Assembly (NCBI RefSeq): GCF_905404315.1
Contig: NC_066266.1
Span: forward strand, 5,215,501 to 5,279,500
From: Leptidea sinapis
Taxonomy: Eukaryota; Arthropoda; Insecta; Lepidoptera; Pieridae
Direction of reading: 5' to 3'
DNA: 64,000 bases
Shown here: positions 1 to 10,726 of the stretch, in pieces
Position numbering within the stretch: position 1 is the stretch's first letter
Layout of the letters: each line of letters starts with the position of its first letter
Made by a program: the position numbers and the translations under genes
The notes under the pieces: generated by a model
Told to the model about the DNA's origin: nothing
What the model saw: the letters and a program-made list of their open reading frames with translations, nothing else
Database searches by the model: none

Positions 1-140
1 TAGTCACTCTTCAGTACATCATATTAAACTGCAATAAATTCCAGTTTGAATCTACAAAATATTAAAAAAAATTAAATCAAAGTTGACATCTGCGATCTAT
101 CATAAAAAAATGTGATTGTACTTATATTAAAATTAAAAAT

Positions 141-480
141 GCACGCAAGAAGTTATACGAGTACTTCCTTGGCCTAACGAAGCAAAAATCATTAAATTCC
201 TCGTGCTATTCTACGTTTTTAGATTGAACAATTATGTTGTAAAAATCTTGAAAAAATGGCTTTGACAATTATTTCTTAAATAGTGAATAAGGCTGTATGG
301 GCTTGAACCCTTTGCCTGTTCTTATATTGGAAGAAGAAACCAAAAAAAAAAACGAATGACGCAAACGTCAGAAATTTTTTAGGGACCAACTTCAACCTGT
401 TACTTTTGTGATGCGCGCGCCTCTTAAAAATCACTCTCACCATCTTTTCATAACGCGCCTAAAGAAGTATATCTTCAAAA
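141..480. mobile_element. TIR element, family B, copy 1
   Basis: Non-autonomous element whose two ends are inverted versions of GAAGTTATACTTCTTTRG: the left end lies just after 141 (interrupted by a few extra bases) and the right end is CTAAAGAAGTATATCTTC at 460-477. The same sequence recurs at 9765-10392 (opposite strand) and 43118-43430, with pieces at 22576-22695 and 27345-27440. No coding capacity is visible. The MITE-like DNA transposon label is inferred from the terminal repeats. Confidence 0.6.
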
Positions 481-939
481 AACAATTACAAATTACTTGA
501 CTGTCCTCTCAAAAGATAGGAGACATTAGTCGAATGCATCTAGAATAGAACACCACATTTCAAGGTTTATTTTACTTTTGTTTCTCATTCTCTAAATATA
601 ACCGTACGACGAACCCTTGAGGAGATCGAATGCCTCAAAGAGCATTCTTCCCTAAAATATGTCAGCATGTTAATGTAAAAGGATAATAAAGACGAAATTA
701 TTAACATAAGTTACTTATAGGCTCTTACTGGGGAGTGGCTAAAGAATTGTTTTAAGACGATGAAAATAGTTTGACATTAATTCCGACGGTGCAATTATAA
801 ATACAGATAATTATATTGGTTATTTGTTAGGTGAGCATAACAGAATCTAGAAAAATTCATTATACAGTGACGTAATAATCCATTATGAGCTGTACGCGAG
901 ACTGAAAGCATAAACCGATATTTTTTCAGACCGAGAATC

Positions 940-1050
940 ACAGTAGACGTAGAACGTTCTTTTTCCGCTTACAAAAATTTATTAAGCGATCGTAGACAAA
1001 ATTTGTCTACAGAACATTTAGAACAGTACCTACTAATTATTAGTAGGTAC
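940..1050 (+). pseudogene. hAT transposase C-terminal fragment (hATC dimerisation region)
   Basis: The + strand frame from 940 reads about 37 residues containing VERSFSAYKNLLSDRR and then TEHLEQYL, the recognisable hATC dimerisation motif of hAT-superfamily transposases. The frame then runs into a stop in AT-rich sequence. No upstream catalytic part is readable, so this is a remnant. A ttttttcag just upstream could be an old splice acceptor of the element or chance. Confidence 0.75.
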
Positions 1051-1282
1051 ATATTTTTAAAAGTAAATCTTAAATTTAATTGTTACCTAAGTAGGTATAT
1101 ATTGTAATAGTTTTTTTCACAAATACGATTGTCAGTACATAATATATAAATATTTAACAATATGACTTTTTATTTTTTCCTGTTTTATTGTATTCATATT
1201 TTGGCCCTTTTTATGGATTTTCGTACATATTTTAGTTATTTTACTTGCATTTTTGTAACATATAATCCGGTCTCTTGTGGTG

Positions 1283-1506
1283 GCAGAGTAGTAGTAACTC
1301 CGGGCCGAACACTGCACACACAATTAATAAAGTAATGTACTGTTACTACAGTAATGCAGTTTTACTAATACTACAGTAAAAAGGTACTGCCCTGGACGAG
1401 CCCTGCATATTCAATTAATTAAGCAGTATATTCCTACTACCATAATGCACTTCTACTACTACTATAGTAATAGGTGGCAGTACTACCCCGGACGAACACT
1501 GCACGA
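1283..1506. repeat. Imperfect tandem repeat, period about 90-96 bp
   Basis: A block of the form CCGGRCGAACACTGCAC recurs at about 1301, 1391 and 1486. Between occurrences lie similar stretches with 'aattaat..gcagtat' and 'ctactacagtaatgca'. This gives two full diverged units and the start of a third. No gene is visible here. Confidence 0.55.
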
Positions 1507-1509
1507 TAT

Positions 1510-2100
1510 ATAGTCAGATCTCCTACTCTGATTACAAAAATATATACCGGTGAACTTTTACCATTGGTTGAGTCTCATACTGCTTTCGAAATAGCTATAA
1601 ATAAATTATATTTAAACCCACCAATTTGTTCAATCCAAAAATAATTTTCTCCATTAAGGCCTTTTGTAGAACAAAAGCAATTTAATTAATATGCAGTACC
1701 GGTTACCGACGAAAAATGTTTACGTTTTCGAAACTTAATTAATGCTTATCTTTGCTGTCACATGCAATAATTAATTTATTAATAAGGGCTTGGTTTTATA
1801 AAACAACAGTTGTTATTACTCAATTGATGTTATTATTTGGTTGCATCGTTTTTGTGTCAAGCCTTTATTAATGAAATTTCAGATTGACAAATTCTGTTTG
1901 ACCTGATTCCTACCGCTACGTCGATCCTGCCAATTCACCTCATGCATGAGTAATATCATGGGTATTATTTAGATATGCGGGTTACTTAAACAGTTCGATT
2001 TTCAATGAACTTTGTTGTAAGTAAATCTAATATATTTTTTAACAGTTATTTATTACTATTAATTTTTTATACATTTTAATCTAACCATAGTTGCAATGAG
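1510..2100. other. AT-rich stretch without recognisable features
   Basis: No coding signal, clear repeat or RNA gene seen on either strand. Confidence 0.4.
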
Positions 2101-2390
2101 TGTCAGCTGATGGTAATTGAAACGCCCTATCTGTTACAATGCAGTGCCGCTGAGGATTGTTGAAAAACCCAAAAATTCTGAGCGGCACTACAATTGCGCT
2201 GGTCACCTTGAGACATAAGATGTTAAGTCTGATTTACACAGTAATTTCACTAGCTACCGCGCCCTTCAGACCGAAACACTGTAATGTTTACACATTACTG
2301 CTTCACGGCAGAAATAGGCGCCGTTGTGGTACCCATACTCTAGCCGGCTTCCTAGCCCACTGCTCCTCGCGTCGTGTATACAGATTGATA
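2101..2390 (+). mobile_element. Short interspersed element, family D
   Basis: One of about a dozen copies of a ~270-bp repeat in the window. Its hallmarks are 'caatgcagtgccgctcag', an internal inverted repeat around GAAAAACCC closing with 'ctgagcggcac', then 'cagtaatttcactagct' and 'ggcgccgttgtggtaccc'. Both strands give short spurious open frames in many copies. No transposase or RT is encoded. Its class (SINE or MITE) is undetermined. Confidence 0.7.
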
Positions 2391-2569
2391 CGACGCGGCA
2401 ACTTTTTTTTGTTGTTTTTTTTATATATGAGTTATAAGGTATGAATCTCACGGGATGGGGAGTAGTGATCAACCGCCCATGGACATCAAGAGATACGTTG
2501 CTGGCCTTTAAGACGGGAGTATGCCCTTTTCCCTTGAGAGAATACTTGAAAAGGCAACGCTCCAGTGAA

Positions 2570-2835
2570 TAGTTTGGTGGTGCAACAGGTGATGAACGGC
2601 AGAGTTCCATACACCTGGCGTACAACCAAGCTGTGGAATGAGCTTCCTTGTGTGGTGTTTCCAGGACGATACGACATGGGTACATTCAAGAAAGCAGGCA
2701 CCTTTCGTACACCTTTCTAAAAGGCCTGCAGTGCATTTGTGATTCCTCTGGTGTTGCAAGAGAATGTGGGTGAGGTAATCACTTAACATCAGGTGACTTG
2801 AACGCTCGTTTATCTTCCTCTTCTATTATTAAAAA
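2570..2835 (+). mobile_element. LINE 3' end, family C
   Basis: Fragment of a non-LTR retrotransposon 3' end. The + strand retains the coding remnant TKLWNELP..VFPGRYDMGTF, then the conserved 3' UTR 'caggtgac..gctcg' and an A-rich end. Related copies lie at 14323, 18460, 24090, 26845, 37950, 48836 and 60838. The coding part is broken by frameshifts. Confidence 0.6.
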
Positions 2836-3046
2836 AATCCTTTACTTATTCATCCTTTGGCTTGGCTTGATAACTTTTTAATTATTTTTTAAGAGATCTC
2901 CATAAATTCAGCTACCATGTCATAGATCAGGCAAGATGGCGATTTACAGAACTTAGGTTAGGTTTTTTTTGATAAATTTCTTTACAAGTACCACTAAATT
3001 TACAATTGATTCATATAAAATGAGTTAGACGCATGTATGTTCATAG

Positions 3047-3397
3047 CTGACTATCTGATTCCCGCGACTTCGTCCGCGTAGATAAAGGGTTTTAAAAATA
3101 ATAAGTAAGTTTGGTATTGAAGATAATTTAAGTTTCGCGTTTTCGCTCCCATTCCCATGATATTATATGAATCTTATTTCGAGGACGATTGCTATGGAAA
3201 ACTAAACCTACTATTGGTATAGCTCATCGACGTGAAATTAAATTTTTCCGCGGGAGATATGGATTTTTCCGGTATAAAATGTTTTCTTTCTCAAGCTCTA
3301 GTCTATCGCTGTACCAAATTTCTTCAAAATCGGTTCAATAGCTCCGGCGTAAAAGCGTAGCAAACTTACATTCACATTTATAATATTAGTAGGTATG
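3047..3397 (+). mobile_element. RTE-like LINE 3' end
   Basis: Begins near 'cccgcgacttcgtccgcg' and ends with 'aaaatcggttcaatagc' and 'tataatattagtag', the pattern of short RTE-type LINE 3' ends widespread in Lepidoptera. No open frame. The clade is inferred from memory of such ends. Confidence 0.5.
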
Positions 3398-3399
3398 TA

Positions 3400-3910
3400 A
3401 AAAAGTGCCGTATGGCAACATAAAAACTAAAAATTTGAAAGAGCCGTAACACTTTCTGAGAAACTCTAATACTTATCGACAAGGTTTAGAAAAAAATCTC
3501 ACCACAAAACCAAGTTACTTATTTCGACACCTCTCCCGATGTATCTCGATGTCACTTTGAAAAGATAAAAACCACTTTAAAAATCATAAAACTTAAAAGT
3601 GACAAATGACTAACGCTCGAAGTGGCAAAAAATTATCAGGGTGTCTTATACCAGTGTGTCAATTGTAAGATGGCAAAAAATATGGACACCTCTGGTGTTC
3701 TACGTACTTATCTAATAATATTACGATGATTCCGGAAAGTCGAACTATTAAGATACTAAATTATATTATCTAAAATAAATCCTAAATGTTGTTTTTCTAG
3801 AAAACGGGCGATAATAGTGAAAACATTTTCAATGCGAGGTGACTAACGAAATATTTTATTCATAATTTAATAACATTACCAATAAGAATATTACATCAGA
3901 TAGTTTATAG
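3400..3910. other. Noncoding AT-rich stretch
   Basis: Nothing supportable seen. There is a short run with 'gacacctct' repeated at about 3520 and 3688, too weak to call. Confidence 0.35.
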
Positions 3911-3914
3911 GCCT

Positions 3915-4080
3915 TTATACGGCTACGATAGATAGAGTCTCTTGATTTTAGGCAACGCATGAAAACAGACCAGCTTTATTAGTCTTACACTCGCAATTTA
4001 TATTTCACTTTGTGTTAGTGTGTGTGCATGTTTCACAGATGTCTCGGTCTATCTAGACGTATAAAAGATCTAAACTCTGA
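3915..4080. mobile_element. TIR element (MITE), family L, copy 1
   Basis: Bounded by inverted forms of TACGTCTAGATAGA: the left form is degraded near 3920 and the right form is TCTATCTAGACGTA at 4048-4061. The interior contains 'cactttgtgttagtgtg'. Further copies lie at 22110-22305, 30611-30805 (opposite strand) and 50700-51095. Confidence 0.6.
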
Positions 4081-4246
4081 TTGATAGCATAAAATTAGTC
4101 GACAGGAGTCGACTTTACCCGATTGAGTCCATATATTTCATTTTCGAGTCTCGACATACCTTAAGAAGTATTGTAAATAAAATAATTAAATCATTCCATT
4201 AATTATTGAATTTTAATCTATTTAAATCCAGTTTGATTTTTGTTTC

Positions 4247-4573
4247 CAGTGAACTCCTAAACTAATGAACAGATTTTAATGGGATAACTTCATGGAGTGC
4301 ACATAAGTCCAACTTGAGAGATAGGATAGTTTTTATTTCGATTTGGTACCCATAATTATTTTTATTTCTCAATATTTGTTTAGTATGGACATAATATTTT
4401 CTATAATAATTTACTGACGCACGGTTCACAGTTTTGAAACAATTTCATTACAACAACAGGGAGCATCTTTTACGAAATAATTCTTGATGTTATGAAATAT
4501 TATTGACATATTCATAAAGAACAGTATTTTAATTTTATGTACAGAATAACGTCTGTCGGGTCAGCTAGTTTTA
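4247..4573 (+). mobile_element. Interspersed element, family G, copy 1
   Basis: A ~325-bp repeat starting 'ccagtgaactcctaaac' and ending 'gtctgtcgggtcagctag'. Other copies are at 38930 (-), 46890 (+, with an insertion), 49670 (-) and 61690-62450 (two copies facing each other). It is probably the end of a non-LTR or other transposon. No protein is encoded. Confidence 0.6.
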
Positions 4574-5399
4574 TTGATATAAATCCAGCTATCTCATTAG
4601 CTATAGGTAGGTACATATTTCGTCACCGTTCGATAAAATGTCATTTCGCGGATCGACAGTTTGTTCCGCCCACATTGACCGCGTGTGGTCGTATCGTATC
4701 GAATGTCAACCCGAATCAACTAATCATTCTTGGTATACCATATGTTTTAGATATTTTAAAAGCAATATTACACATTTCAAACTAAATTCTTTAACACTAA
4801 GATAATTGGTTTTCCCCATATTTCGACACTGAACGATTCGAATTGGTATACGAGTGCTTTATCAGCAACGTGTCGCGGTTTCCATACTTTCTAAGTTCCA
4901 CGGTATCTATGCATTGCTATAATATCATATATGAGTACTTGAGGAGAGGAGTAATCTAGATTTATTTCTATAGTAACAGTGTTTTATTTATTAACTGGTT
5001 GGTGTGTACCATGACGGCACCTTTTTGAATTGATAATTTCTGTAGCGGCGTCCCATTGGTATAAAATATGAAACTCGCGTCAGGACTTGTGACCTAATCG
5101 AAAATCGTAAGACAATCGTTGACATTATGGATGAAAATGGATTTTTCTGAGAGATTTGAAATAATTGTAATAGTTCTGAAGTGTTTTCTTTAAATATAAA
5201 TTGTTATATGTGTGTATGATAGCGCAATAAATGAATATTGTATTTAACCACATAAATGATTCCCCGGAGTGCAAACCGTATTTTTGTTACTGTTAATCAG
5301 TCATATGCAGCTATTGTTTATGTGTTGATTTGAAGGTATCGGTAGCTAGTTAGGTTACTAAGTGACTTAACATCTCATCAAAACGTCGGAAATGCATGT

Positions 5400-5452
5400 C
5401 TATAGGCGGTTGCTCATCACGTGAGCTCTCCTGCTCATCTGCCCCCCTCTTA
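5400..5452 (+). mobile_element. LINE 3' tail fragment
   Basis: The stretch 'ataggcggttgctcatcacg' followed by 'ctgctcatctgcccccc' resembles the terminal 3' UTR of lepidopteran LINEs (compare family C 'caggtgacccgtacgctcg'). Only about 50 bases are recognisable. Confidence 0.4.
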
Positions 5453-5939
5453 ACATAAGTTTATTCTTACTTAAACTCGCTTAAAGTGCCAAAAAAAGTT
5501 TTCACATCGATAAATCGGAATTCTTATTTGCTTTTGAGCAACTTAACCCAACAAAAACCGATTTATAAAAAGCAAAAGATTCAATAATAGTCTACTATAC
5601 ATCAAAGTGAACTAATTACCGCTAATGGCCACCACAGCTCATAAAACAAACCAGATACGGTGAGAAACACCGACATCTTTACCGCATATGATTGGCTAAA
5701 GTGCGGGACGCGGGTCGTTAGAAAAGGACGCGTTAAAATAATATTGTGTCGCGGCCATGTGGTCTATTTGGATATAAATGACTAGAAGGCGCAATATGTC
5801 AATTGTCTTACTTCATTAAACAAATATTTTTTTTAAATCCCTGAAGCTAAGGCAGAGTATATACACATGGAATCTCCATTGCGTTCGGTCCTAAAAATTT
5901 CTCTATATTTATCTTTCTGATGTCTATTGCTTTGTAAAT

Positions 5940-6115
5940 TACATTAGATCATCAAGTTGGCTTGGTGTGACAGCTTTTGTGTCTTCCTCGAGGTTTCCAG
6001 TTTCCAAGGCTTGCGTTGGTATTTATAGTTGGAATCTCTTTAGAGTGTGGCCTCTCCAACTCCATTTGCATTGTATTATCAGTTCGAATGGTGGCCTTCC
6101 ATGGGTCGCACCTAT
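5940..6115 (-). mobile_element. Possible LINE C-terminal remnant
   Basis: Read on the minus strand, this somewhat GC-richer block gives CKWSWRGHTLKR, similar to the 'LKWQWAGH' signature near the C-terminus of RTE/CR1-like ORF2 proteins. The frame then decays. The + strand open frames here (5967-6241) show no family resemblance. Confidence 0.3.
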
Positions 6116-6249
6116 AAATCGATATGTTCTTTATGTCAGACTGGTTTTTTTGAACTTAACTCTCAGTGTCAGATTCCATCATACGGGTCGAAGCCGTGCA
6201 AAGATTTGGAAATCTGTGAAGTAATCTTCTTCAGCCTCTGATACGCAAC

Positions 6250-6930
6250 TACAGAGGTAAGAAAATTACTTTTAAAAAGTAATAAGTATCCATTGGTTTA
6301 TAAACGCAGTTCTCAGGTATCAAAATTAGAGAAAGTTTGTAGGAGTAGTTGTGGGAGAAGTTAAAATGTTTAAAATACAATTTTTAATATGGTGTTGCAC
6401 CTTTGAACTAATCATACGTTTTTATCTGTAGGTACATATAGGTAGTGTTTAATAAGTCAAAATTTTGTAGCATTTTATCTTTCCAAATAGAGTAATAATA
6501 TTTTATACGAATTTAGTTACTAATTCGTGGTCGTATTATGTAATTATATTTTCCTATAGACATGATGAATTTAATTGAAGTTTTTTGGTATGTTGGCACT
6601 TTTTATTGCACGATTCTTACAACTATAAATTACAGAATTTTATAAGCTCGTTTTGCTTTAGTTAGAAAAAAAAATTGATGAGATATTTCCGTTATTTAAT
6701 ACCACAACACAAGATATCATAATTAATATACTTAAAAAGAAGAAGAAATATGTAAACTACCAGCATCTTGGGCAATTGCTACCTTGAATACTTTTAACTT
6801 GAGTCGCTAGTGATCAAGTTGGCTCTAAAGTATAGAGCACACGTGTGGATTAAATAAAAATAATTATCGCACCAGTAAATGTTAAAATTCAGTCATAAAT
6901 TAAAAGTTTTTCTTCGTAAAGTTGTCACAT
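6250..6930. other. Noncoding stretch
   Basis: AT-rich, with no clear feature on either strand. Confidence 0.35.
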
Positions 6931-6939
6931 CTAGTAGTT

Positions 6940-7040
6940 TCAAAATATATCCGTGTTTCATTGATAACCATGTCTCCAGATGGCTGACCATGTGCGACAC
7001 ACATCACTCTCCTGATAATTAAATTCAACCGAGCTCGCTT
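6940..7040 (+). repeat. Dispersed direct repeat, copy 1
   Basis: 'gtgtttcattgata' followed by 'ccagatg.ctg.cca.gtg' and 'gacacatc' recurs at about 7765-7850 in the same orientation. About 90 bases are alignable with gaps. Origin unknown. Confidence 0.4.
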
Positions 7041-7431
7041 TGCGACAACTACATACATAATTATCAGAGTTTTTCTCATTTACTTTATTGGCACAGTGGT
7101 TTTAAAGTTACTTATAAAACTTTTAACACCACACGGACTTTACTATAAGCATAAAAGGATTACTTTTTCTATATTTTTATACATACAAGAAGCCTCCCGT
7201 GATTTCGCTCACTTAATTTATATTATTATTTTGTATTGTTATTTTGTTAATAAATTCCAACAGGGAAATATACTACAATTCACTGGTAAAAGCCTATCGA
7301 AGTGTGGAATGAATGCTTTCACATTATTTTATGAATTTCCTGAAAAACTTTTCATAGCTACTAGGACATTTTGGTGAAACTACCTTAAATTACCTAACGC
7401 GCCTAAACCTTCTGGACTAGGCTTAATGAAT

Positions 7432-7620
7432 AATTTTAATGTAAAATAACACGAAGCGTATATAAGTTTCAAAATTTTAAAGATGTCATTGATTGTCAAG
7501 ATGCCACGCACACAAACATCTTTACAAATAGCTAATACACACTACAATATATAGTTGCCGTAATAAAAAGTTATTGTTCTTAGGTAGTGCGGTATGTAGT
7601 TGGAGCGCAGCGGAGTTATA
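7432..7620 (+). repeat. Family I repeat, copy 1
   Basis: 'aatgtaaaataacacgaagc' through 'gttcttaggtagtgcggtat' and 'ttggagcgcag' is repeated, with small deletions, at 34217-34385 on the same strand. No coding content. Confidence 0.55.
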
Positions 7621-7764
7621 GCTGTGTATTTTTATTTAATTTTAAGTAAACTTATTTTAAATATTGTTTAAAAAAAACAAGTGTCGAAGTTATTTGCATA
7701 AGAATATTTGCATTATTTTAAATAGAATAGTAGCCATATCCAGTACTATCAATATTTTATATCC

Positions 7765-7850
7765 ATGTTTCATTGATAGCTTCAGTTCCAGATGTCTGCC
7801 CAGATGCGTGACACATCGTACTGCTAATTCAATTTAAACGCGTATTACCG
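7765..7850 (+). repeat. Dispersed direct repeat, copy 2
   Basis: Second copy of the repeat at 6940-7040. Confidence 0.4.
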
Positions 7851-8154
7851 TTACTATCGGGTTAAATTAACAAACGATTTCGTTTCCGCTTAACATTGAC
7901 ACATAAGTCTTATTCATTGAACGTTTTTAGGGTTCCGTGTCGTATTCATAAACTTAGTATACCACCGTAATAAGACCCTGTGTGAAAATGAGATAACTAC
8001 CCTTACATAAAAACCTAGGTGTGAGAAAGAGACGGAATAGACGAAGACTATGAAACCGTTTTGAAACAATTTAGTGTCCATTAGTCTCCTGTCAAATTGG
8101 ACAGTGTTCTGTATTATATATAATGGTGTCGTTATCTTAATAAGATTATGTTGT

Positions 8155-8960
8155 TACATACAGCAACAATCCTACTAAAGATACATTTCACAGGTAAATA
8201 CTGAATCTTCAACAGTATTTAAAATATTTTGTAAAGATAAATATTATAAAAAAAAAACTAAAGATAGTTATTTCCATAGTATTATGTCCTATGGTATATT
8301 GCTATGGGGCAACGCTGCCGATATTAATACAATATTTGTGCTGCAGAAGAGGGCTATTCGCGCTATTTATAACCTAGGTCCTAAAGAATCATTGAGAGCA
8401 AAATTCAAAGAAATTAACATCTTGACTGTTGCTTCTCAATATATTCTTGATAATGTAATGTAACATACATTACATAGGCACATAAGTGAATTTGCCAGAA
8501 ACTGCCATAATCATAATGCTAACACCAGGAACAGACGTAAACTGATGATGCCTACTACTCGGCTAAGTCGAGTTAGTAAGTTTTTTGTGGGGCGATGTAT
8601 ATGCTTTTACCACAATATCCCAGAAAATGTTCAAAACAAAAATATTACGTTATTCAAAAGAATTGTTAAAAAACGTTTGTGTGGTAAAGGTTAATATAAC
8701 ATAAATGACTTTCTTAATGATACCACAGATTGGGAATGGAGTGACCGCCCTCAGGCTATTAAATAATAAGTTTAATTGTACTACTTAATATTACTTTGTA
8801 AACACATAAAAAAAAAAGCCCGCTGAGTTTGGTGCGCCAATTCTTCTCAGGTCTGAGGCATTCATTTTGGAATAGGTGGTAGGTTTTTGACTTTCAATAA
8901 GTGATGTCACATACTATTTTGAATAAAAATATTTGAATTTGAATTTGAATTTTATTAATT
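8155..8960 (+). mobile_element. CR1/Jockey-like LINE 3' fragment, longest copy
   Basis: 5'-truncated non-LTR retrotransposon. The + strand encodes the decayed end of the reverse-transcriptase ORF: YSYFHSIMSYGILLWGNAAD, then LQKRAIRAIYNL and later FKRIVKKRL.GKG with NDFLND, interrupted by stops. The 3' UTR carries 'aaaaagcccgctgagtt', 'cttctcaggtctgagg' and 'ttgactttcaataagtg', and ends in an octamer tail of TTGAATTT units. Truncated relatives lie at 12660 (+), 21783 (-), 24836 (-), 29890 (-) and 36400 (+). Confidence 0.75.
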
Positions 8961-9764
8961 TAAAAAGATGTGTGTCAGAAAATTAAATATTGTATACGTG
9001 AATATGACGCCGTGTATCAATTATAGTCATAGAGATTGTCTAAAAGCAAAATACTACACACTTCACCAACTCACTAAGACATCTGTAAAACTCGCACACA
9101 TGAACATTATTTAGACTCGTCGTAATGAGGAGAGTGTTTGTCTATTACGCTAGTATACTTCATTTATGGTCGTATTCAAAGGAACTTGTAACTAACATGA
9201 AAATATCGTATGTACTTCCATTTTGTGTGTCAACGGTCTGCATCCCGTAAACAAGTAAAACGAGTAAACAGCTTTAATTTTGAGTGTGTATAATTTATAT
9301 ATTATACACTGTAATGGAGATACAACAAGATCGAAAGGGACAGCGAAAATATTGCTATTGTAACCGATAATTATTGGCAAGTCATAAACAGTCAGCCACG
9401 CATGGTTTTAATAAGATTTGTGTGTACATGGGGTAGGTCTGAGAAACATGATAAGGGTCACCAAACCCTGAATATATATTTGTTATTTTTTTGACATTTT
9501 TTTAAAATTTATATTTTATTATTATTGAGCATTAAAAACTACGTACAACTTCAAATTTTCACCCGTCTACGATTAGCACCTATTTTTGTATTGTGATTTT
9601 AATATTATTCTATTCCACACACAGATAGAGTTGCAAAATAGCAATCGAAAATAATGAATATTGTAATACGATAAACTTTATCTACGATCTATTTGGTACG
9701 TCTGAGAATCGATCGTCATCTATTTTTTATATCCTAAAAAATTTAATTATTGAATTTTTCGAAG

Positions 9765-10392
9765 TTATACTTCTTTAGGCACGTTATGAAAAAATTACGA
9801 GGGTGAAATTTTAAGATGCGCGCGCATCACTGTAACATAAAAGTAACCGGTGAGGTATAAACATATTTATTTCTCATTAAAAACATAATATTTTCACTTA
9901 CATGAGAACTTAACATGATGTAATAATTTATCCGCCGTTCTTTACATATTCAGTTCATACATTTAGGTACTTAGTATTTATTCTTCTTCACAAAATTTAT
10001 AATTACACACTTTTACAGGTCACTGTCACATAACAAACTATTTCAGACATGTTTTTTTTATAAAAACTTTGAAATAATGTACTTAGTCTGATAACTATCT
10101 CTTTGAGAAATAAAGGTAGACTATTTAAAAGTTGTGCGCCCTCGGTTGAAGTTGGTTCCTAAAATTTTATGACGTTTGCACCATTCGTTACTTTTTTTTG
10201 GTTTCTTCATTCATTATTAGGACAGGCAAAGGGTTCAAGCCCATACAGCCGTATTATTGTCAATTATTAATTGTCAAAGCCATCTATGCAAGATTTTTAC
10301 AATATTGTTCTATCTAAAAACGTAGAATAGCACGAGGAATAAATCATTTTAATGATTTTGCTTCGTTAGGCCGTATAACTTGTTGCGTGCAT
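9765..10392 (-). mobile_element. TIR element, family B, copy 2 (interrupted)
   Basis: Minus-strand copy relative to 141-480. The left terminus is GAAGTTATACTTCTTTAG at 9761-9778 and the right part is 'cttcgttaggccgtataac' ending near 10392. It is split by a LINE fragment at about 9850-10145. Confidence 0.6.
9850..10145 (-). mobile_element. LINE 3' fragment inserted in family B
   Basis: Matches 63465-63785: 'atttatttctcattaaaaac', 'aatttatccgccgttcttta', 'cactgtcacataacaaac' and 'aaaagttgtgcgccctcg'. It is a 5'-truncated, minus-strand LINE tail. The 4-base CGGT at both junctions may be a target-site duplication. Confidence 0.6.
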
Positions 10393-10486
10393 ACATATAT
10401 GTACATTTTTTTATTATCTACTTTATATGGTTAATACAACGTTTGCTGGGTCAGCTAGTAAACTTTAAATATTATTTTTGTTACAG

Positions 10487-10726
10487 ATAATGAAAGACAA
10501 ACGAAACAAATGTCAGGCCACGGTATAATGTCAACATGAGATGCAACAAAACAAAATGGCGGTGATTCAGAAAAAGCGCGTGCATATGGACGAGTTGAGA
10601 CGCAGAAATAGATCGAGTGTGTGGGACCGGAAGCGGGGGTGGACGGATGTCTGGTTCCTGTGGTGCTTTGTTGTCGGTTGCCATGGTTACCAGGAACAGA
10701 GATTCGCGATGGAACCACAGGATCAG
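10487..10726 (+). CDS. kirre/rst: kirre/rst exon 1: 5' UTR, start and signal peptide
   Basis: The acceptor tttttgttacag precedes 10487 and the donor CAG|gtactt follows 10726. The open frame has in-frame ATGs at 10541 and 10556. I prefer 10556 because its context AACAAAATGG is close to the insect start consensus. From there residues 1-57 comprise a long basic n-region, a short hydrophobic core VWFLWCFVVG (32-41), a likely cleavage near residue 44, and then YQEQRFAMEPQDQ, which matches the mature start of fly Rst (YQNQRFAMEPQDQ). Three short upstream ORFs precede the start. If no upstream exon exists, transcription could begin here and the acceptor would be spurious. Confidence 0.85.

Larger units (their letters stand above)
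9425..10460 (-). mobile_element. Nested transposon complex just upstream of exon 1
   Basis: The outer element is the minus-strand counterpart of the copy at 42103-42430. Its parts are at 9425-9605 ('ggtaggtctgagaa', 'cacccgtctacgatt') and at 10430-10460 ('acgtttgctgggtcagctag'). The interval between them holds other insertions, including family B at 9765-10392, which in turn contains a LINE fragment at about 9850-10145. The outer terminus at 10460 is 26 bases from the exon 1 acceptor. Confidence 0.6.
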
